Assembly: GCF_964204865.1 (NCBI RefSeq)
Contig: NC_135251.1
Span: forward strand, 23,498,001-23,562,000
From: Styela clava
Taxonomy: Eukaryota > Chordata > Ascidiacea > Stolidobranchia > Styelidae
DNA length: 64,000 nucleotides
Reading direction: 5' to 3'
Position numbers and translations under genes: made by a program. Position 1 is the stretch's first letter. The number at the start of each line of letters is the position of its first letter. This document shows positions 47,723 through 61,500 of this stretch, piece by piece. The notes beneath the pieces were generated by a model. The model was not told the origin of the DNA, did not search any database, and saw only the letters and a program-made list of their open reading frames with translations.

Positions 47723-49179
47723 TAAAAGTGTCCCTTCGGGCGAGGTGAAAATTATAAATGTGAGTTACATTGCTAGAATGATTCAGTGCAGATATCAGTT
47801 GCTGTTTCAGTAAAGGTAGCAGGCGACACTTCTTCAAGTATTTATGGTGTTTTTTGCTTCCAATCTTTGCCAGGTCATTATTTGTTTGTTTAGAACAGTC
47901 TTATCAATGTGAAACCTAACCGTTTTCCAAAACACGCTTCAATAAAAAATGTTATCGCTGTTAGTGATGCGACCGCAGGACTACTGAACTAAAATAAGAA
48001 AGTGACGTTATTGTTATAATATTGAATTACTTTATGCAACTAGCACACACTGTATAACCTATCACAGTTTTAGGAATACAACTTACATGAAGAAATCCAG
48101 TTCTGCAACTTCTCTTCAAATATACTAATAACGGTATCGATACAGTCTATTATTGAATAAAGATTAACTAATTGCCCTATCAAGAATAGTATTTCGCTAT
48201 AGAGTATAGACGAACTTAAAAAGGGATTAATAGCCTGACGTTCATGGTTATAATTTGCAGCAAAATACATGCAATATCGAGTCAATTCGATATAACCACT
48301 TTGATGATGGATAGTGTCAAAGTTATTTCATTTGCTGATTCAAATTGATAAATTGTGAACGACGTTGTTTTCTCTAACTATTCCATTGAAATCAGTTCGT
48401 GTTAGTTACAAGAATACCATACGTGTCTTATTGAGTTTGGAATAATTATGTTGAAACATCTCGGCCTCGAGGCGATATATTCGAATCATATATCACGCTT
48501 CCGCATCAGGGCGAAAACATGAGCAAGTGACATATTATACCTGTTCTACAAGTGGAGAGTTAATTCCGCCGCGAGGCTATTTCCCACGTTTCGTCATCAT
48601 ACCACTTTTACCGAGAATATGCATAGAATTTCGTCAAATATCATTAGTTTTTCCCGTGTATTGCCGAGGTCATGTAAGCTGTTGAAAGCATGGCTTTTGA
48701 GAAATGTGCAAAACAGTTATGTACTGTGAAAGAGACAAACTTGCATGGATTACTTTTTAAATTATAGTAATTGCTGCGCAAAATTTAATTACTTTTGATA
48801 AAGTATAAATCAGGAAATCGGAATCTTAGTTCTAATGATTTATAATTTGTTTAATATGAATGTAGAAATGTATTTGAATATTTATGAAAAACGTTAATAT
48901 GAATGTAAATGTATCAGCTCTTAAATTATAACGTAATATTGTAATAATATGAGTAATCAAAATGGGTTAAATATATGGTAGTGATTTTTAATTGTATTCT
49001 GTTTTATGAAAATTTGCGAACGGCAAAAGAAATTGCTCAGAAACTATTATCTAATTGGTATGGAAGTAAAAGGACTGTTAGACGGAAACTTACATTTCTT
49101 ACATTTCTATATTTTACCTAAATATAGAATTACTCAACTTTTATATCCGTTCTCAGTTATTTTTACCTTTACTGCAATA
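47723..49179. other. intergenic / upstream of the fibronectin III gene
   Basis: No gene or repeat identified. The last few hundred bases are the presumptive promoter of the gene starting at 49180, with no sharp motif. Confidence 0.4.
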
Positions 49180-52100
49180 ATGTATAGGTTAGGAGTAGTT
49201 GTAGCTTTTCTTTACATCGCTGGTCTCGCAACAGCTCAGCTACCTCCACCAGAAAAGCTTGTAGCTTTTTCAGAATATGACGGTGCTCTTATCCGATTTG
49301 AACCAGTAGAAGGAGCCATTGGATATCTGGTAAGTACTAATGTAAAATTAGCAGAGAAAAAATTGCACACGAATCCTTTATTTGCTCTTAAATGTGAAAT
49401 AAAATGGCACAATGGTGGCGAAGTTGTAACCATCTATGCACAATGATGATTTGTGACATTGTTTGTGGAATAAAAAAGTAATACTAATACAAGCAAATAT
49501 GTGATTACGGCTGAACTATTTCAGCAGTATGCAATTTTTATGGTGTTTTTATGTATTTCGCAAATTTATTTGTGTTTTCCCCGAATCTTTTCCTACTAAT
49601 TCAGGGAGTATTAGGAGCAGAAGAGTCGTCATCCGTCGAAAGTCCCGACCCTCAGTTATATTTTGGAAATCTCGAGGCGCTAACAGAATACACTGTATTT
49701 GTTTCTGCAATCGATGAAGATGGAAATGAAGGAGAACCATCTTTTTATGTGTTCACCACAGGTATGAGCTTCATCTAAAAATGCGTGAAAATTTTGATTC
49801 TGGTTGCGAAAGTATAAAAAAGTATCTCTTTTATTTTTTGATAAACGGTGTTTTTGATCTTGTCAGGCGTCGGTGAAATTACAAACTTCAAGGTTGTGAC
49901 TGTCTCTGCATCCCTGATGACATTGGAATGGGACCCCATGAACGGAGTTGAAAGTTACATTATTGATCCAATTGAAGACACATCAATGCCTCCAATCCAA
50001 TTGGTCAATACATCAGATACAGGTAATATTTGGAGAGAATCGAGAGTCGTTCGCCGCTAAATACCTGCCTTGTTACATCTAGAGTGACAATGTCTACATC
50101 TTTCTATAGCAAATTATAGAATGATATTAGCTAGTGTACTTTGTTGATATAATCGTGTTGATATGAATTTCAAGGTTTTCAATTATGTTTACAGCTGATA
50201 TTCCATCAATTCCAAGCGTTCGTATGACCGGTGATGCCAGTGCAAGGCTAACTGGTTTAAGACCCATGACTTATTACAAAATATCAATTCGTGGATTGCA
50301 AGGTACTGACTTGGGTCCAACGTCAACAATCAGGTTAGTAGCCAATCTATTCAAATATAAAATAAGACGAGGCCGTAATTTTGTGAATATTTTTGCATGA
50401 AGCTGCATCCAATCTCACGTTATGTTTCACTTTCAAATCGGATTCCATGGAAGTTGGATTCATAGCAATAAAACCGTTGGTTCGTTGAACATACTCGAAT
50501 TGTATATACATGAAACTATATCACCCGTGACATATGTGACGGGTTAATTATATATCAGTTTCATCAAGTTTCGTTAATATCGTTTATATTCAGGGCAAGG
50601 ACTGATGGACAAGGACTTGTTTTATACAATTTATGGGAAGATCACAATGGAGTTGTTATTGGTGGCTCAGGAACTATTTTCAAGTGAGTTTTAAACATGT
50701 TTTCATTGACATAAAATCGAATTTTCAAATTTAGACCCACATTAAGTAATTTTATATGTACCGTGACATACGTATGAAATATATCATTATACTGAGACCT
50801 GGTTAAATCAATTAGAAGATCAAAATGTACCTTTATGAAGGTTTTGGAGGATTATGTTTTGAGATTAAGAACCATTCATTATAACGTAAAGCATTGTAAT
50901 AAAAATGATAATCATAATAATTATCACACTTTGCTCCCATTGAAGTTGTTCTGACACCTGGATTTTCTCTTATGCAAGCAAGTGTAGTATTTTGCCTACA
51001 CTAGACCCAAAATCTCTCTTCGGAATGTACTGTTACATGATGAAATTAAAAATAAAATTGTTCTTTATAAACACACCATGTTTTATTTTCAAGACCTTTA
51101 GATCACCCAGATGGACCGTACTCCATACTCGTAGAATTTCCATGTGAACTTGAAAAACTTGAGGTGAGATTATTTTATAATGCTGCTATTACATGCTTTT
51201 ATAATACTCAAGCACAGCGGTTCCCAACCCGGGCATAGGGGACCGTTCATAGGGGTCAGGCTTGTCCATGAGAATGGGAAACGTCCCATGGGATGGGACA
51301 GCACACATTTATATTTCCCGTGGGACACGTGGGACATGAAAACCGTTTGATTTTCGTGGAAATGATGGTAAAACTTTTCGATAGGAATTCGTGTCCATAT
51401 ATTTGAGTATAGCTGTCATGTTAGGTATAAAGAGCAAAATATATTCAGCATTAACAATATACTTCGTTAAGGGGCTGACACATGTATAATAGTTATCAAT
51501 ATAAAGTTAACAAAGTCCGTAAATTCTGTTGTTTTGCATGTCTATACGTATATGTAGTCCTATTCAGTAGACGCTAAACCAGAATTTAACAATTTTTATT
51601 GAATTTTATTCCAATGGGAATCTCATGGGATGGGATGGGACAGGCATAATTGCTATGGGATGGGAATGGGACTTAAAAATATGTGCCATGGACAAGCCTG
51701 CAAACGGGGGCCATGAGTGCTGAAAGCGTCCGCGAGAGGACCACGGGCCATGAAAGTTTGGGAACCACTGCGTCTAGCATTTCAGATATAGCTTTTGTGT
51801 ATCTGAACAGAGTCGCTCTCATATCTGAAGGGATAGGAATGAGCAGGTTACAATGATAAGAATAACCAATTGCATAAATTCACGAATTTAACTGAATAAA
51901 TGCAAATTATGAACGGATCTTGCTATATATTCAAACAACCCAGCGTCATTACATCATCATATCAATTTGGATCATAATAAATAATATTTTCACAGAACTC
52001 GTGATGTCCATCATAATAATTTCGAAGGAATGAAATCCTTTCTTACATGAGAAATCTTTTGTTCTAGAAATATTAATGCATTTTCGCGGCAACAGTTAAT

Positions 52101-54683
52101 TACAGTATGCATTATCATAAACGATAGATGACTATTGACATAATACATGGATGAAAAAAATCGTTGACCAGTATATATACCTAGTTATGTATGTTTATCC
52201 ACGAACTATCGTGTTCTTTTGATCTATATTGAAATGCGGATCAGAGTACTTTGATGTAACTTTTCAGGTATGGGAAGCGAGACTTGACAACACCACTGAC
52301 CTTGGACCAGGTATATTCAATCTTCTTCAAGATGAAATTTGGATGCAGAATAAAAATGAAGTCGGATTTAACTTCTACACAGTGTACAATGAAACTACTT
52401 TTGAATCTGAGTAAGTGCTTCCTATTCAACTAGAACTCGAGATGATAAAATTATTTAAATACTTGATTCAAATCTATTCAGTTGTGACTTCGATCCAAAA
52501 GCCATTGAAGTAACTTATGGAAGTGACGCAGTACCGAAAGAAGCAACCTTTGAATTTGGTAAGAATTGATTACACTCTTTAACCATTAAATAACCATTTT
52601 ATGATGCTTTTTTTTCCATTTTTTCACTCCGCACGTGGTTCTGTAAAGTATAAAGCATCCACTGCTAGGTGAAGTGCTAATGATTGTGGACATTAAACTC
52701 GAGATTATCAACCTGCATTCCCACTTTTATACAGTTCTCTATTTGAATACAATTTGCAATTTACTTAAATTCATACATTAGTATTTAAGCACAAACCGCA
52801 CATCAGGCTGTTTGAGTTTTTTTTTAATTCTGTTTCACACCCAGGGGGAAGGGAATTATGCAAATTTTATGGCTTTTAGTAAGTTTACATTTGAGCTTGT
52901 TACATTGGCGCGTGTGGTCCAGATGCGGGAAGATGATACGTTTTATTGAACTTCCTATAAATTCAAAGTTTATTCACAATTTATATTTCCGAAAATACGA
53001 TTTTCTATGTATTTGAATTAGTTTCCCTCACGATTTTTTTTTATTTTTTACAGATATTCCATATGACATAAGTGACTGGGGCGGTGCTGGAATCCTCACT
53101 CTTAAACTGGATGAAATCTTTCGAAACCCAAATCAGGTATGAAATATTGAAATGATAAATATGATATAGTTGTCGTATGCTCTTTATTTCCACCACAATC
53201 AACGTTTTATTTTCAATAACACATTCCATTTTAGACATGTTTTGTTTGTGTGTCATTCATGTGCATTACACCTGGATAACCCTAGTCGATTTTATAAAAT
53301 GTTTTATGCAAAATTAGCATACATTTTAGTATTACATCTTTAGGTATTGTCTGGACTATATGTGTGGAGAATTTTCAATCAAAACCAAATCCAAATTATA
53401 GTCCATCAGTTACTGTCGTATTCGCATAAAACTTTAACATATAAGATCATTAAATTTTCAACATTTCAGGCTGCCGAAGAAGGAGATACCAGAGAACCAA
53501 AACCCGATCCCTCAAGAATGGCGATTCAAATCGCCCTGGGAGCAAACTGCTCTGCATTGACTATGCAGGTACAACATTTTTTCACTTGATGAAGATGTTT
53601 GGAATAGAATTAATACCAAATCAAAATGCTTTGACAACATTGCAAACAACAGTATAGACTTGTTGAAGTAAGATGCTTTATTTAATCTTTTTCTCTCATT
53701 TTTTAGGACTGTTGGAATATAGACAGAGTATACAACGCTACCGTTGATTCTGGGGACGATACTTACTACTTTGTTCAACCTCAAAGAATCTGGTGGACTA
53801 ACGACATTGGTACGTTTTGTTATTCCATATCTATTAATAGTTTAATATGAAGGTTACTTTATGCCGCAAGCATTTAATCTCATTTTTATTAATGACGTGA
53901 GCGAATTAAAGATGTATTACTCATCTGACAGATTAAGCTTATTTTTTGCCAACAATGCAGGAAAATGATATTTAATTAATCCCAATTTCTGTTGATTCTG
54001 AAAAGAAAATATTTTAAAAATATCTCAAAATGAGTTCAATGTATTAAATGTTTTAACTTTGTTTTTTGAGATTTAAATATTTCCAAAATTTACCCTCTTT
54101 CTATATGTTTCACTGAAAGTATTGACTTAAATTTCTTCCATTCTCTCGTCACCCACTGACTTACTGCCTTAACTTAGAAGTATAAATCTAGTTCCGAGTG
54201 AGTTTCAGGCTATCACATTCTGCAATAATCTTTCACTTGTCGGTGTGTGGTATGCTAGTGGTTTGCGATTTCCATTGAATTCGATAGAAAAGGTCGACAC
54301 ACTTCAAATGATTAAAAAGAGAATTCAATTTTACTAGTGAAGCGCGCTCTGAAGTGTTTAAGATTCACTTTATTTCAATTTGTATTTGTCTGTTTAGATT
54401 AAAGCTTTAGAAAATGTTTTCTTACTCTCGTTATTTCTACGCTTTTACTATCCAATCAAGTCTCGGTTAAGACCACCCAAGAGAATTTTTTACGTAATCA
54501 AAAATTCATTAACTTTCAGGAATTGTGATCTCGTTCAACGAGGCTTTATGCCCAGATCCAGAAAGTCTTGAAGTTTTTGTTTTATCGGGGGGAACATTAG
54601 TCGATGAACTTCATGAGAATTATGAACTTCAAGAAGTGAAAGATACATGCGTAGATGATCCGTTCGAAGATGAATTTGTATAG
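49180..54683 (+). CDS. secreted fibronectin type III protein with novel C-terminal tandem module
   Basis: Twelve exons give about 476 aa: 49180-49329, 49605-49761, 49867-50022, 50195-50333, 50594-50683, 51094-51163, 52268-52410, 52482-52558, 53054-53136, 53470-53568, 53707-53809 and 54520-54683. All joins are GT-AG and keep frame. The start at 49180 gives a signal peptide, MYRLGVVVAFLYIAGLATAQ; an in-frame upstream ATG at 49006 is less likely. Residues about 20-102 (PPPEKLVAFSEYDG...LTEYTVFVSAIDEDG) and about 105-200 (VSASLMTLEWDPM...LRPMTYYKISIRG) are two fibronectin III domains. The remaining 270 or so residues have no domain I recognise but form two similar halves (see findings), with six or so cysteines and N-glycosylation sequons (NTT, NET, NCS, NAT). 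Expected location is extracellular matrix or surface. It is convergent with the PLD gene; AATAAA at 54951 fits the 3' end. Confidence 0.85.
51215..51771. mobile_element. hAT-type element in intron 6, with a second element nested inside
   Basis: The outer ends are CAGCGGTTCCCAACCC and AGTTTGGGAACCACTG; flanks resemble a 6-of-8 target duplication. Inside, 51257-51700 has ends CAGGCTTGTCCATG and CATGGACAAGCCTG, a 14-bp inverted repeat, with many ATGGGA motifs. So one MITE sits within another. Confidence 0.8.
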
Positions 54684-54950
54684 ACCTCTAGATCAAATTG
54701 ATTACTTTGGACGTATTTTACAGAATATTGATTGATTTCACCACCAAAAATCAAATATACCTATATCGTTATTGAAAGTATTTCCCACTCTTTGGACTAT
54801 TGTTAATCGGAATCCGTCCCTGGACTGATATTTTCTATTTATACATATATACTATGATTTTCTGTGGAAGCCATTTTGCAAATATTATTTTGTAGGTAAA
54901 TGATAGAAAAAGTCTGCACTTACTTGACCATTTTCTTATAATACTTCGAA

Positions 54951-54956
54951 AATAAA
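54951..54956 (+). terminator. poly(A) signal of the fibronectin III gene
   Basis: AATAAA about 270 bases after the stop codon, with a T-rich stretch downstream. Confidence 0.5.
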
Positions 54957-55374
54957 ATTTATCTCTTACTCTTGTATGTATATATTTTTAAGTAAGTTTG
55001 TTTTGATACGATGGTGATTTGCCAGCAAATAGATTAGCGGTAGAAATATTACATGTAACATAATACATAATATTGCAGGAGTATTATCGGAATTTAATCG
55101 ATTACTATCTATTACTTGACCACACTATTAGAATATTCTGACACACACTGAAAAACAATCCAGGTTGAAAGTATTTAAGTAGTAGTTTATGTTAGTTACA
55201 TTGTATTGCTGCAGTCGAAGGTAAGCGACACAAATGAAAAGTATAATATGTTATTGGTACTGGAAAGCAAACTTCAGTATCAGTAAAAGTTGGTCGCCTC
55301 TATGCTGGCAACACATTCCATTATAATCATAGATAAATATACATGCAAGAAAAAGTAAATCCAACTAATACATT

Positions 55375-55380
55375 TTTATT
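55375..55380 (-). terminator. poly(A) signal of the PLD gene
   Basis: TTTATT on the plus strand reads AATAAA on the minus strand, about 150 bases after the PLD stop. Confidence 0.5.
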
Positions 55381-55531
55381 GTATGCTGACTATCGTTCAG
55401 TAGTACAGTTAAGTTGTATTTTGGCAAACCTACAAATTATGCAGCTGCAATTCAAACCTCAATTTGCAAATCAATTAATATTGGAGTAAATTGCTTAGAT
55501 CCTAGTTTTAAAAATTATTTCTCAAGTTTTC

Positions 55532-58500
55532 TCAAGTGAACATTTCTGCTGGAATTAACCGAAGAAATGAATCGGCATCTGGATACAAATCTTCTTCTTT
55601 TAAGTATTCCGTAGAGAATTTTACAAGATAGCCTTGTACCTTAAAAAGCATTGTAGGAATTATATAAAATATCATAATATACTAAATTTCTGAATCAAAA
55701 TACTTGTGCAGTTCCGTGAGTCCCCATATTAGAACAACGAATTGGGAAGATGGATTCTATTTTTTGGGGTGTGTGCTGTTAACACTTGGGAGTATAGTAG
55801 ATTAGTATAGTGACAACAATATAGTTGTTGGCCAAATTGCTAAGGACGTGCTTTGGAAAGTCAAATTTCATTTTGATGAAGGTTCAGGGCCGCTCGTCCT
55901 CATAAAAATCTCACTCTCGCTCCAACAGCATATAAATTAGAATGATTGTAATACCATTATTCGTATTTTACAATTAAGTGATACGGAATTTAACTGAATG
56001 CGAGTAGTGTTTATACCTGTTCAAGCATTTCGCGTTTATCTTCTTCATTTGTTATAATGTCCTTACGATATTCATCTACCTGGGAAAATCTTGCAACGGC
56101 ATCAGTTGGAACCGGCTTGAATACCTGCGAGAATTGTGTTTTTAGACTGATAAGTAAAGATAATAAAATAAAATTGATTTGAACGATTACGCAGTGTGGT
56201 ATGAGACGATAAAAACAATAATATTAAAAGAAAATAAAGAGATAATAGCTAAAGTAACTAGAATCAGACCTCTTCATAAATTTGGTTATTGTTTCTTGCC
56301 GTTTTCTCCCAGATATTGTTGAAAAACTCATCACTTGTTATATCGCTGAGGCTCCTTTCAACACTGAAATCCGACACTTCGTCGTCATAATCATGTGGCA
56401 GTAATCCAAGAAATTCTGCAAACAGTCTCTTTCTGAAGTTGGAAGAAAATTTTCCAGCCAGGTAGTGTCTGAATATCAAATCAATGATTAGCAAACATTC
56501 GTACTAACCAAAAATTTAAGTTTTAAGAATCAGTTTTTTATTTCAGTTTCTGTACTGAAATGGTGATTTTTGATAAAATTCGTCACACAGAAATTACAAA
56601 ATTCATGTATTCGGGATAAAAAAAACGTTTCAAGTTCTCGGGAATTATCCTAATATAATTTAGAATCTTAAGCTTAGTTAACATTTAAATGAAATTTCAT
56701 TTTATTATTTCATACTTTCCATCCATCATTGAAGGTATCAATTCCGTGTCTCTCATCCACAAAGCGACTTCAGAATCTCTTGTGCCAATCATACTTCTGT
56801 CATTAAGATTTGCGGAACCTAAGTGTATAAAAAAATGATTAATCCTGAAAATCACTGCAATTAACTTTAGCCTAAGTTAATTGATTAAACAAGAAACTGT
56901 AGCGCCCAATAGGGCATATATTGCTCATATATAGAATTTATTATCATGCCTAATTGGGAGAATTTTGGGGATATTTTCTCGTATGTATGGTATAATTGCG
57001 CTCAGAGAATTTTAACATGAACTGTCTTATCAGGCCCTGATTGCAGGTAATGCTTTAGGTACGAAATAAAGCCACATCACATCCTATTGAGTCTCGTGAA
57101 TTGAAGCGCATGTACGTCGTTTGTGACAGCTTCATCAATGCGCTGGTTATTTTTGTTCCAATCGGTCATGTTTTGTCGCTATTCGAAGTGATGGAAACGA
57201 ATATAAAAGTATTTATTCTGCGTTTTTGCAACGTGTAATTCGTCTGTAAGTATCTACAAAATTTTCACAGTGGAATTACAAAAAAATTGCTATGAAACCT
57301 GGTAGTGAGACAATCTCATTTACTGCACTTTTTCAAATCGTATTATTTTTGATTCGGAAGGCACATTTAATTTAGATATTCAAATTCGAAATATAAATGC
57401 ATGCGCGTCCATAATTATTACTTCAACTTACCAACAATTGTAATCTTATCATCAACGATCATTAATTTGCTATGAATGTACAATACTTCCGAGATTGCTT
57501 TTCCGTTGAGTACGTCGTGTTGTCTCAATCCACAAAAAGAAATGTGATGCTTGATTTCTTCATCGGAAACTGAGCATTAAAATTTGTCAAAATAACTGGA
57601 AATTTACTTCTGATATAAAAATGAGCATAAACTATAGGAATCGCTGTCTCCATAACGATTCATTTTATATCGATGTTTCTCTAATCATAGAGGAGAAGCA
57701 AATGAATTTAATAAAAACTAGTCAATTTGTCGTACCAGTATTGATATAAATTGGCTGAAGGCAGTGGGACATGAAGTCATATGATTAGACCTACCTGATG
57801 TTCATGGATTTGCAAGTTGCTCTTTTGTATTATTAAAATAGAAAGCATAATGTTCAATGCAATAACGAATCTGCAATACTTACAGCCATTGTTTTTCAAT
57901 GCACCCACGAGCGATCCGTCCCCTCGACTAATACTTCTGAATTGATAGTAAGTCACCAATTGTATATCTTCGCTTGTTTCATCCTTACTGTGATTAGTAA
58001 AAGTCAACAACAAACATCAGAGCAAAAGTAATTTATATTATTACTCGACTCGTTCGTTAAGGTGTTCTGAGTGACAAAGCTCACTTGTAAACTCGCTCCT
58101 ATTGTTTTCTTCATTGAAAACTCGAGTTCCTACAATGGTTACTTTAAGTTCCATTCTACAGGTTTTTAAACAACGTTTTAGAGTGGTTGGTAACGTTATA
58201 TACATATACAGCCAAAAATATACATATAGCGCCGACTAAATATACATATAGCCCCAACTAAATACCAATATACAGCCAATGTGATATGCATTTACGGCCA
58301 ATTAATATACAAATACAGCCATTTTAGTGATGTACATACACAGCCAATACCATATGTATATACACCCAATCAGATATAGATACACAGCCATTCAAGTAAT
58401 GTACACAGTCTAGGGCTGAGCACTTCGAATCGACTACTCGAATCGATTCGAATAGTGAATGATTCGAATCGGTTCAGAGCAAAATTTTGAATCGCCGCCA

Positions 58501-61500
58501 TCTTGTTTTTTTCTTCCCACCAATGGTCGAGGCGAATTTCCCAATTTATTTTTATTGAAGCCATTTTTTATTGCAATTCTGACATATGACTATTTTCTGT
58601 AGTGAATTATTGATAAATAAGTGTTTTTCATTGTGTGTGCACGCTCAGTAATCTGAGCCATCCTAGAGATGTATTCTATGTTTCCAGTAATTCATTTGTT
58701 GACAGGACCAATTGCAATGAAAAAAAAGTCATTGCAATTACATATCTTCCATTGACTTCCAAGTATTCGAGATTCGATTCGAGAAAAATATTCGATTCGA
58801 TTCTGAAATCACCACGTATTCAAAAATGCCCATCCCTAACACAGTAATGTACAGTTTGCCCCAAAAGGCCTCTGTCCACTGCTAGGTAAGGAGCTACTAA
58901 AGTACGGAAGAAACGCAATCTTTCCGCTTCCACATTGCCAGCCAAGTTTATTACACCCTGAGTGAGATCGTAGGAATAGTATTTAAATCATAAATCATAA
59001 CCTTTGAACCTGCGATACCAAGGCTTCAACTACTAAACCTCTGCGCCCACAAAAAACATAATATTTATTTATGGAAAAACGAAGATTTTTCTGTTTGAAA
59101 TACCTGAAATCTCCTTCAAATGCTGGGATTAATGGAAGTACAACATAAACGCGGAAGTTGGTCCCTTTCGCAGCCGTGATTCGTTCAATCAAAGCTTCAA
59201 TAATTTTGTTCCAAACGAGGTCGTCGTCTTTGATACTCACGAAAAACTGATTCTATCATAAAAATAGAAATATAAGTGTAATTTATATTTAGTCACGAAA
59301 TGGGCATATGGATCTCTATTTGAAAATGATTTTTGTTATAGCCGAAAAATGTTTTAGCGCTTTGTAATTTTATTAACTGATAGGGTATTGCTACGATATT
59401 TTTTAGTTTTTTGGTACTCGTTGTTACACCCTGAATTTCGCTGATTTTAATAAATGAGTTTTTTTTTTGCTCGCTGGACGATCAAGTGCTATACGCCATA
59501 TACACACTCAACCGGTAACCCGAACGTGACATTTCTTAGTTAATATGAAAACATTTTTTCAATATCAATAAACAACAACCACGCCAAACACGTTGGAATC
59601 CACTCTCCTCGTCAAAACCTGAAAACCGACACTTGACATAATTTCGAAATTTGAAACCAGGTAACCCAGCATTGCTTTTAAATACTTTCGCGCTGTAAAA
59701 TCTCATTCATTTCGTGTCAAACCTCAGGACACCAACTCCCGGCTCTAACAATTTCAGCGAAATTTAGACCAAGACAAAAATCTCTAACAGACAATTCAAA
59801 AGCGGCATGCAGTAATAACATGACAAAATAAGAAGACATAATAGCTTTTTATCAGCTTATCAGAGACGGCCACAAACATCATAACTGACTTGGTTATGTA
59901 TTTATGTTGTAGCAGTGTTTATACCTCTATGTACACGTAATGCTTTGCGGTCTTGATGGCTCGTACGTAAGCTTCATGTATCGAGGATTCAGTTTCTGCC
60001 AAGCCAACTGACCAAGCTCCCGCAGAACGCAAAACCTAGAAGCATACGAATTTAAATTTTTTTTAGAAAGAACATGTTATGGTGTAATTAACAAGAAATA
60101 AAATTATAGAGAGACGAAAAATTTGTAAAAAAAAAATTATTCGATTTCAAATATAGCTTTGTCGCATGCACTTTCACATAGTTTGAACATCAAACTTTCA
60201 AAAAATTGTTATCAAACAATGAGTTACGCTCTCTAAACCTTCTATTTGTTGCAATATCAAAGATCAGGGTAGCAAATAGATTATATTTAGTGGTGTTTGC
60301 TTGATATGTACTTGCTTGCTTGCTTGTATGATAGTTTCTGTTAGCTAGGCAATTTCTGATAAGGTTAGGCACCAAAAAAATCAAATTTTGATGAATAGAA
60401 AATTTTGGAAAATCATAAACGTTGTGTTATTGATGACTTGTTTACCGAGAAAAATACGAACAAAAGTATTTTGAGAATTTAATAATGTTGAAACCGACCT
60501 GAACTTCTGCTTTGACTGCGTCCGGATGAACTTTTACTGAGTATTTTTCTTCCACTGTCGGGTTAACTTTTGGAAGGAGATATGCATATTTTGCCTGTTT
60601 CCTGTGGCGCTTCGCCTAAAATTACAATCACGCGTTAAATTTATGGCTATGTATAAACATTTTTGGGCTGCTTGTGGCCTTATTTTTTGTTTATTGTTTT
60701 CTGCTATAGTTTGAATATGAAATTCTTTTGGGCAAATACATGACAAAAAAAAACTCCAATATAATGAAACGGGCATTTTTCAATGTCACTTGAATACTGC
60801 ATTCAATATATATATATATATTAGAAAACAAATTTGCTTTGGAACACTTTACGTGTCTCACTCGTCTGCCGCACAGACAATTTTCTTCAATTTATTTGTA
60901 TTGCATTATTGACGCACAACTTGCCTTTGCAAAATTCCATCTTTGAATGAAATGTTTAGCAACGTCTCTGGCACTTTCATGATATGTCACGGCACCAACA
61001 TCGTGCCAGGGCATTCTAGGGTTAATACGTCTGTCAAGTTGGTCTGCAAATACAATTTATCATTGATTGATAGTTCGTGGCTTAACTTGTTTTGGTAACC
61101 AAACGTCATATCCTTTCAACAACACTCTACTGCGCAACAGTGTCAAATTTTAAACAAAGGACGCGATTAAAAGTTAACATAGACCACCAAATACATTTAT
61201 AGCAGTCAAATTTCAAATTCTAATAGAATGACCGTTAGAACAATTACTAAAAACTATTGATTCGCGTCATATCATAACATACATTTCAGTTGTAATGATT
61301 TAAGTAGTGCGAATTTGTAATTATGTTTTGTTATTTTTGCCCACATATTTCAATACCTAATACGTCTTATGAATAGTCTATGTAATAGTCCATTCTTCAT
61401 AACAATTCACATGTTTAAAATTCAATTTTGCAGTAAGAGGGATGAACAATGTAAACGCTCTACACAAACTTGTATAACCCTATAAGAATATAGCATCTCT

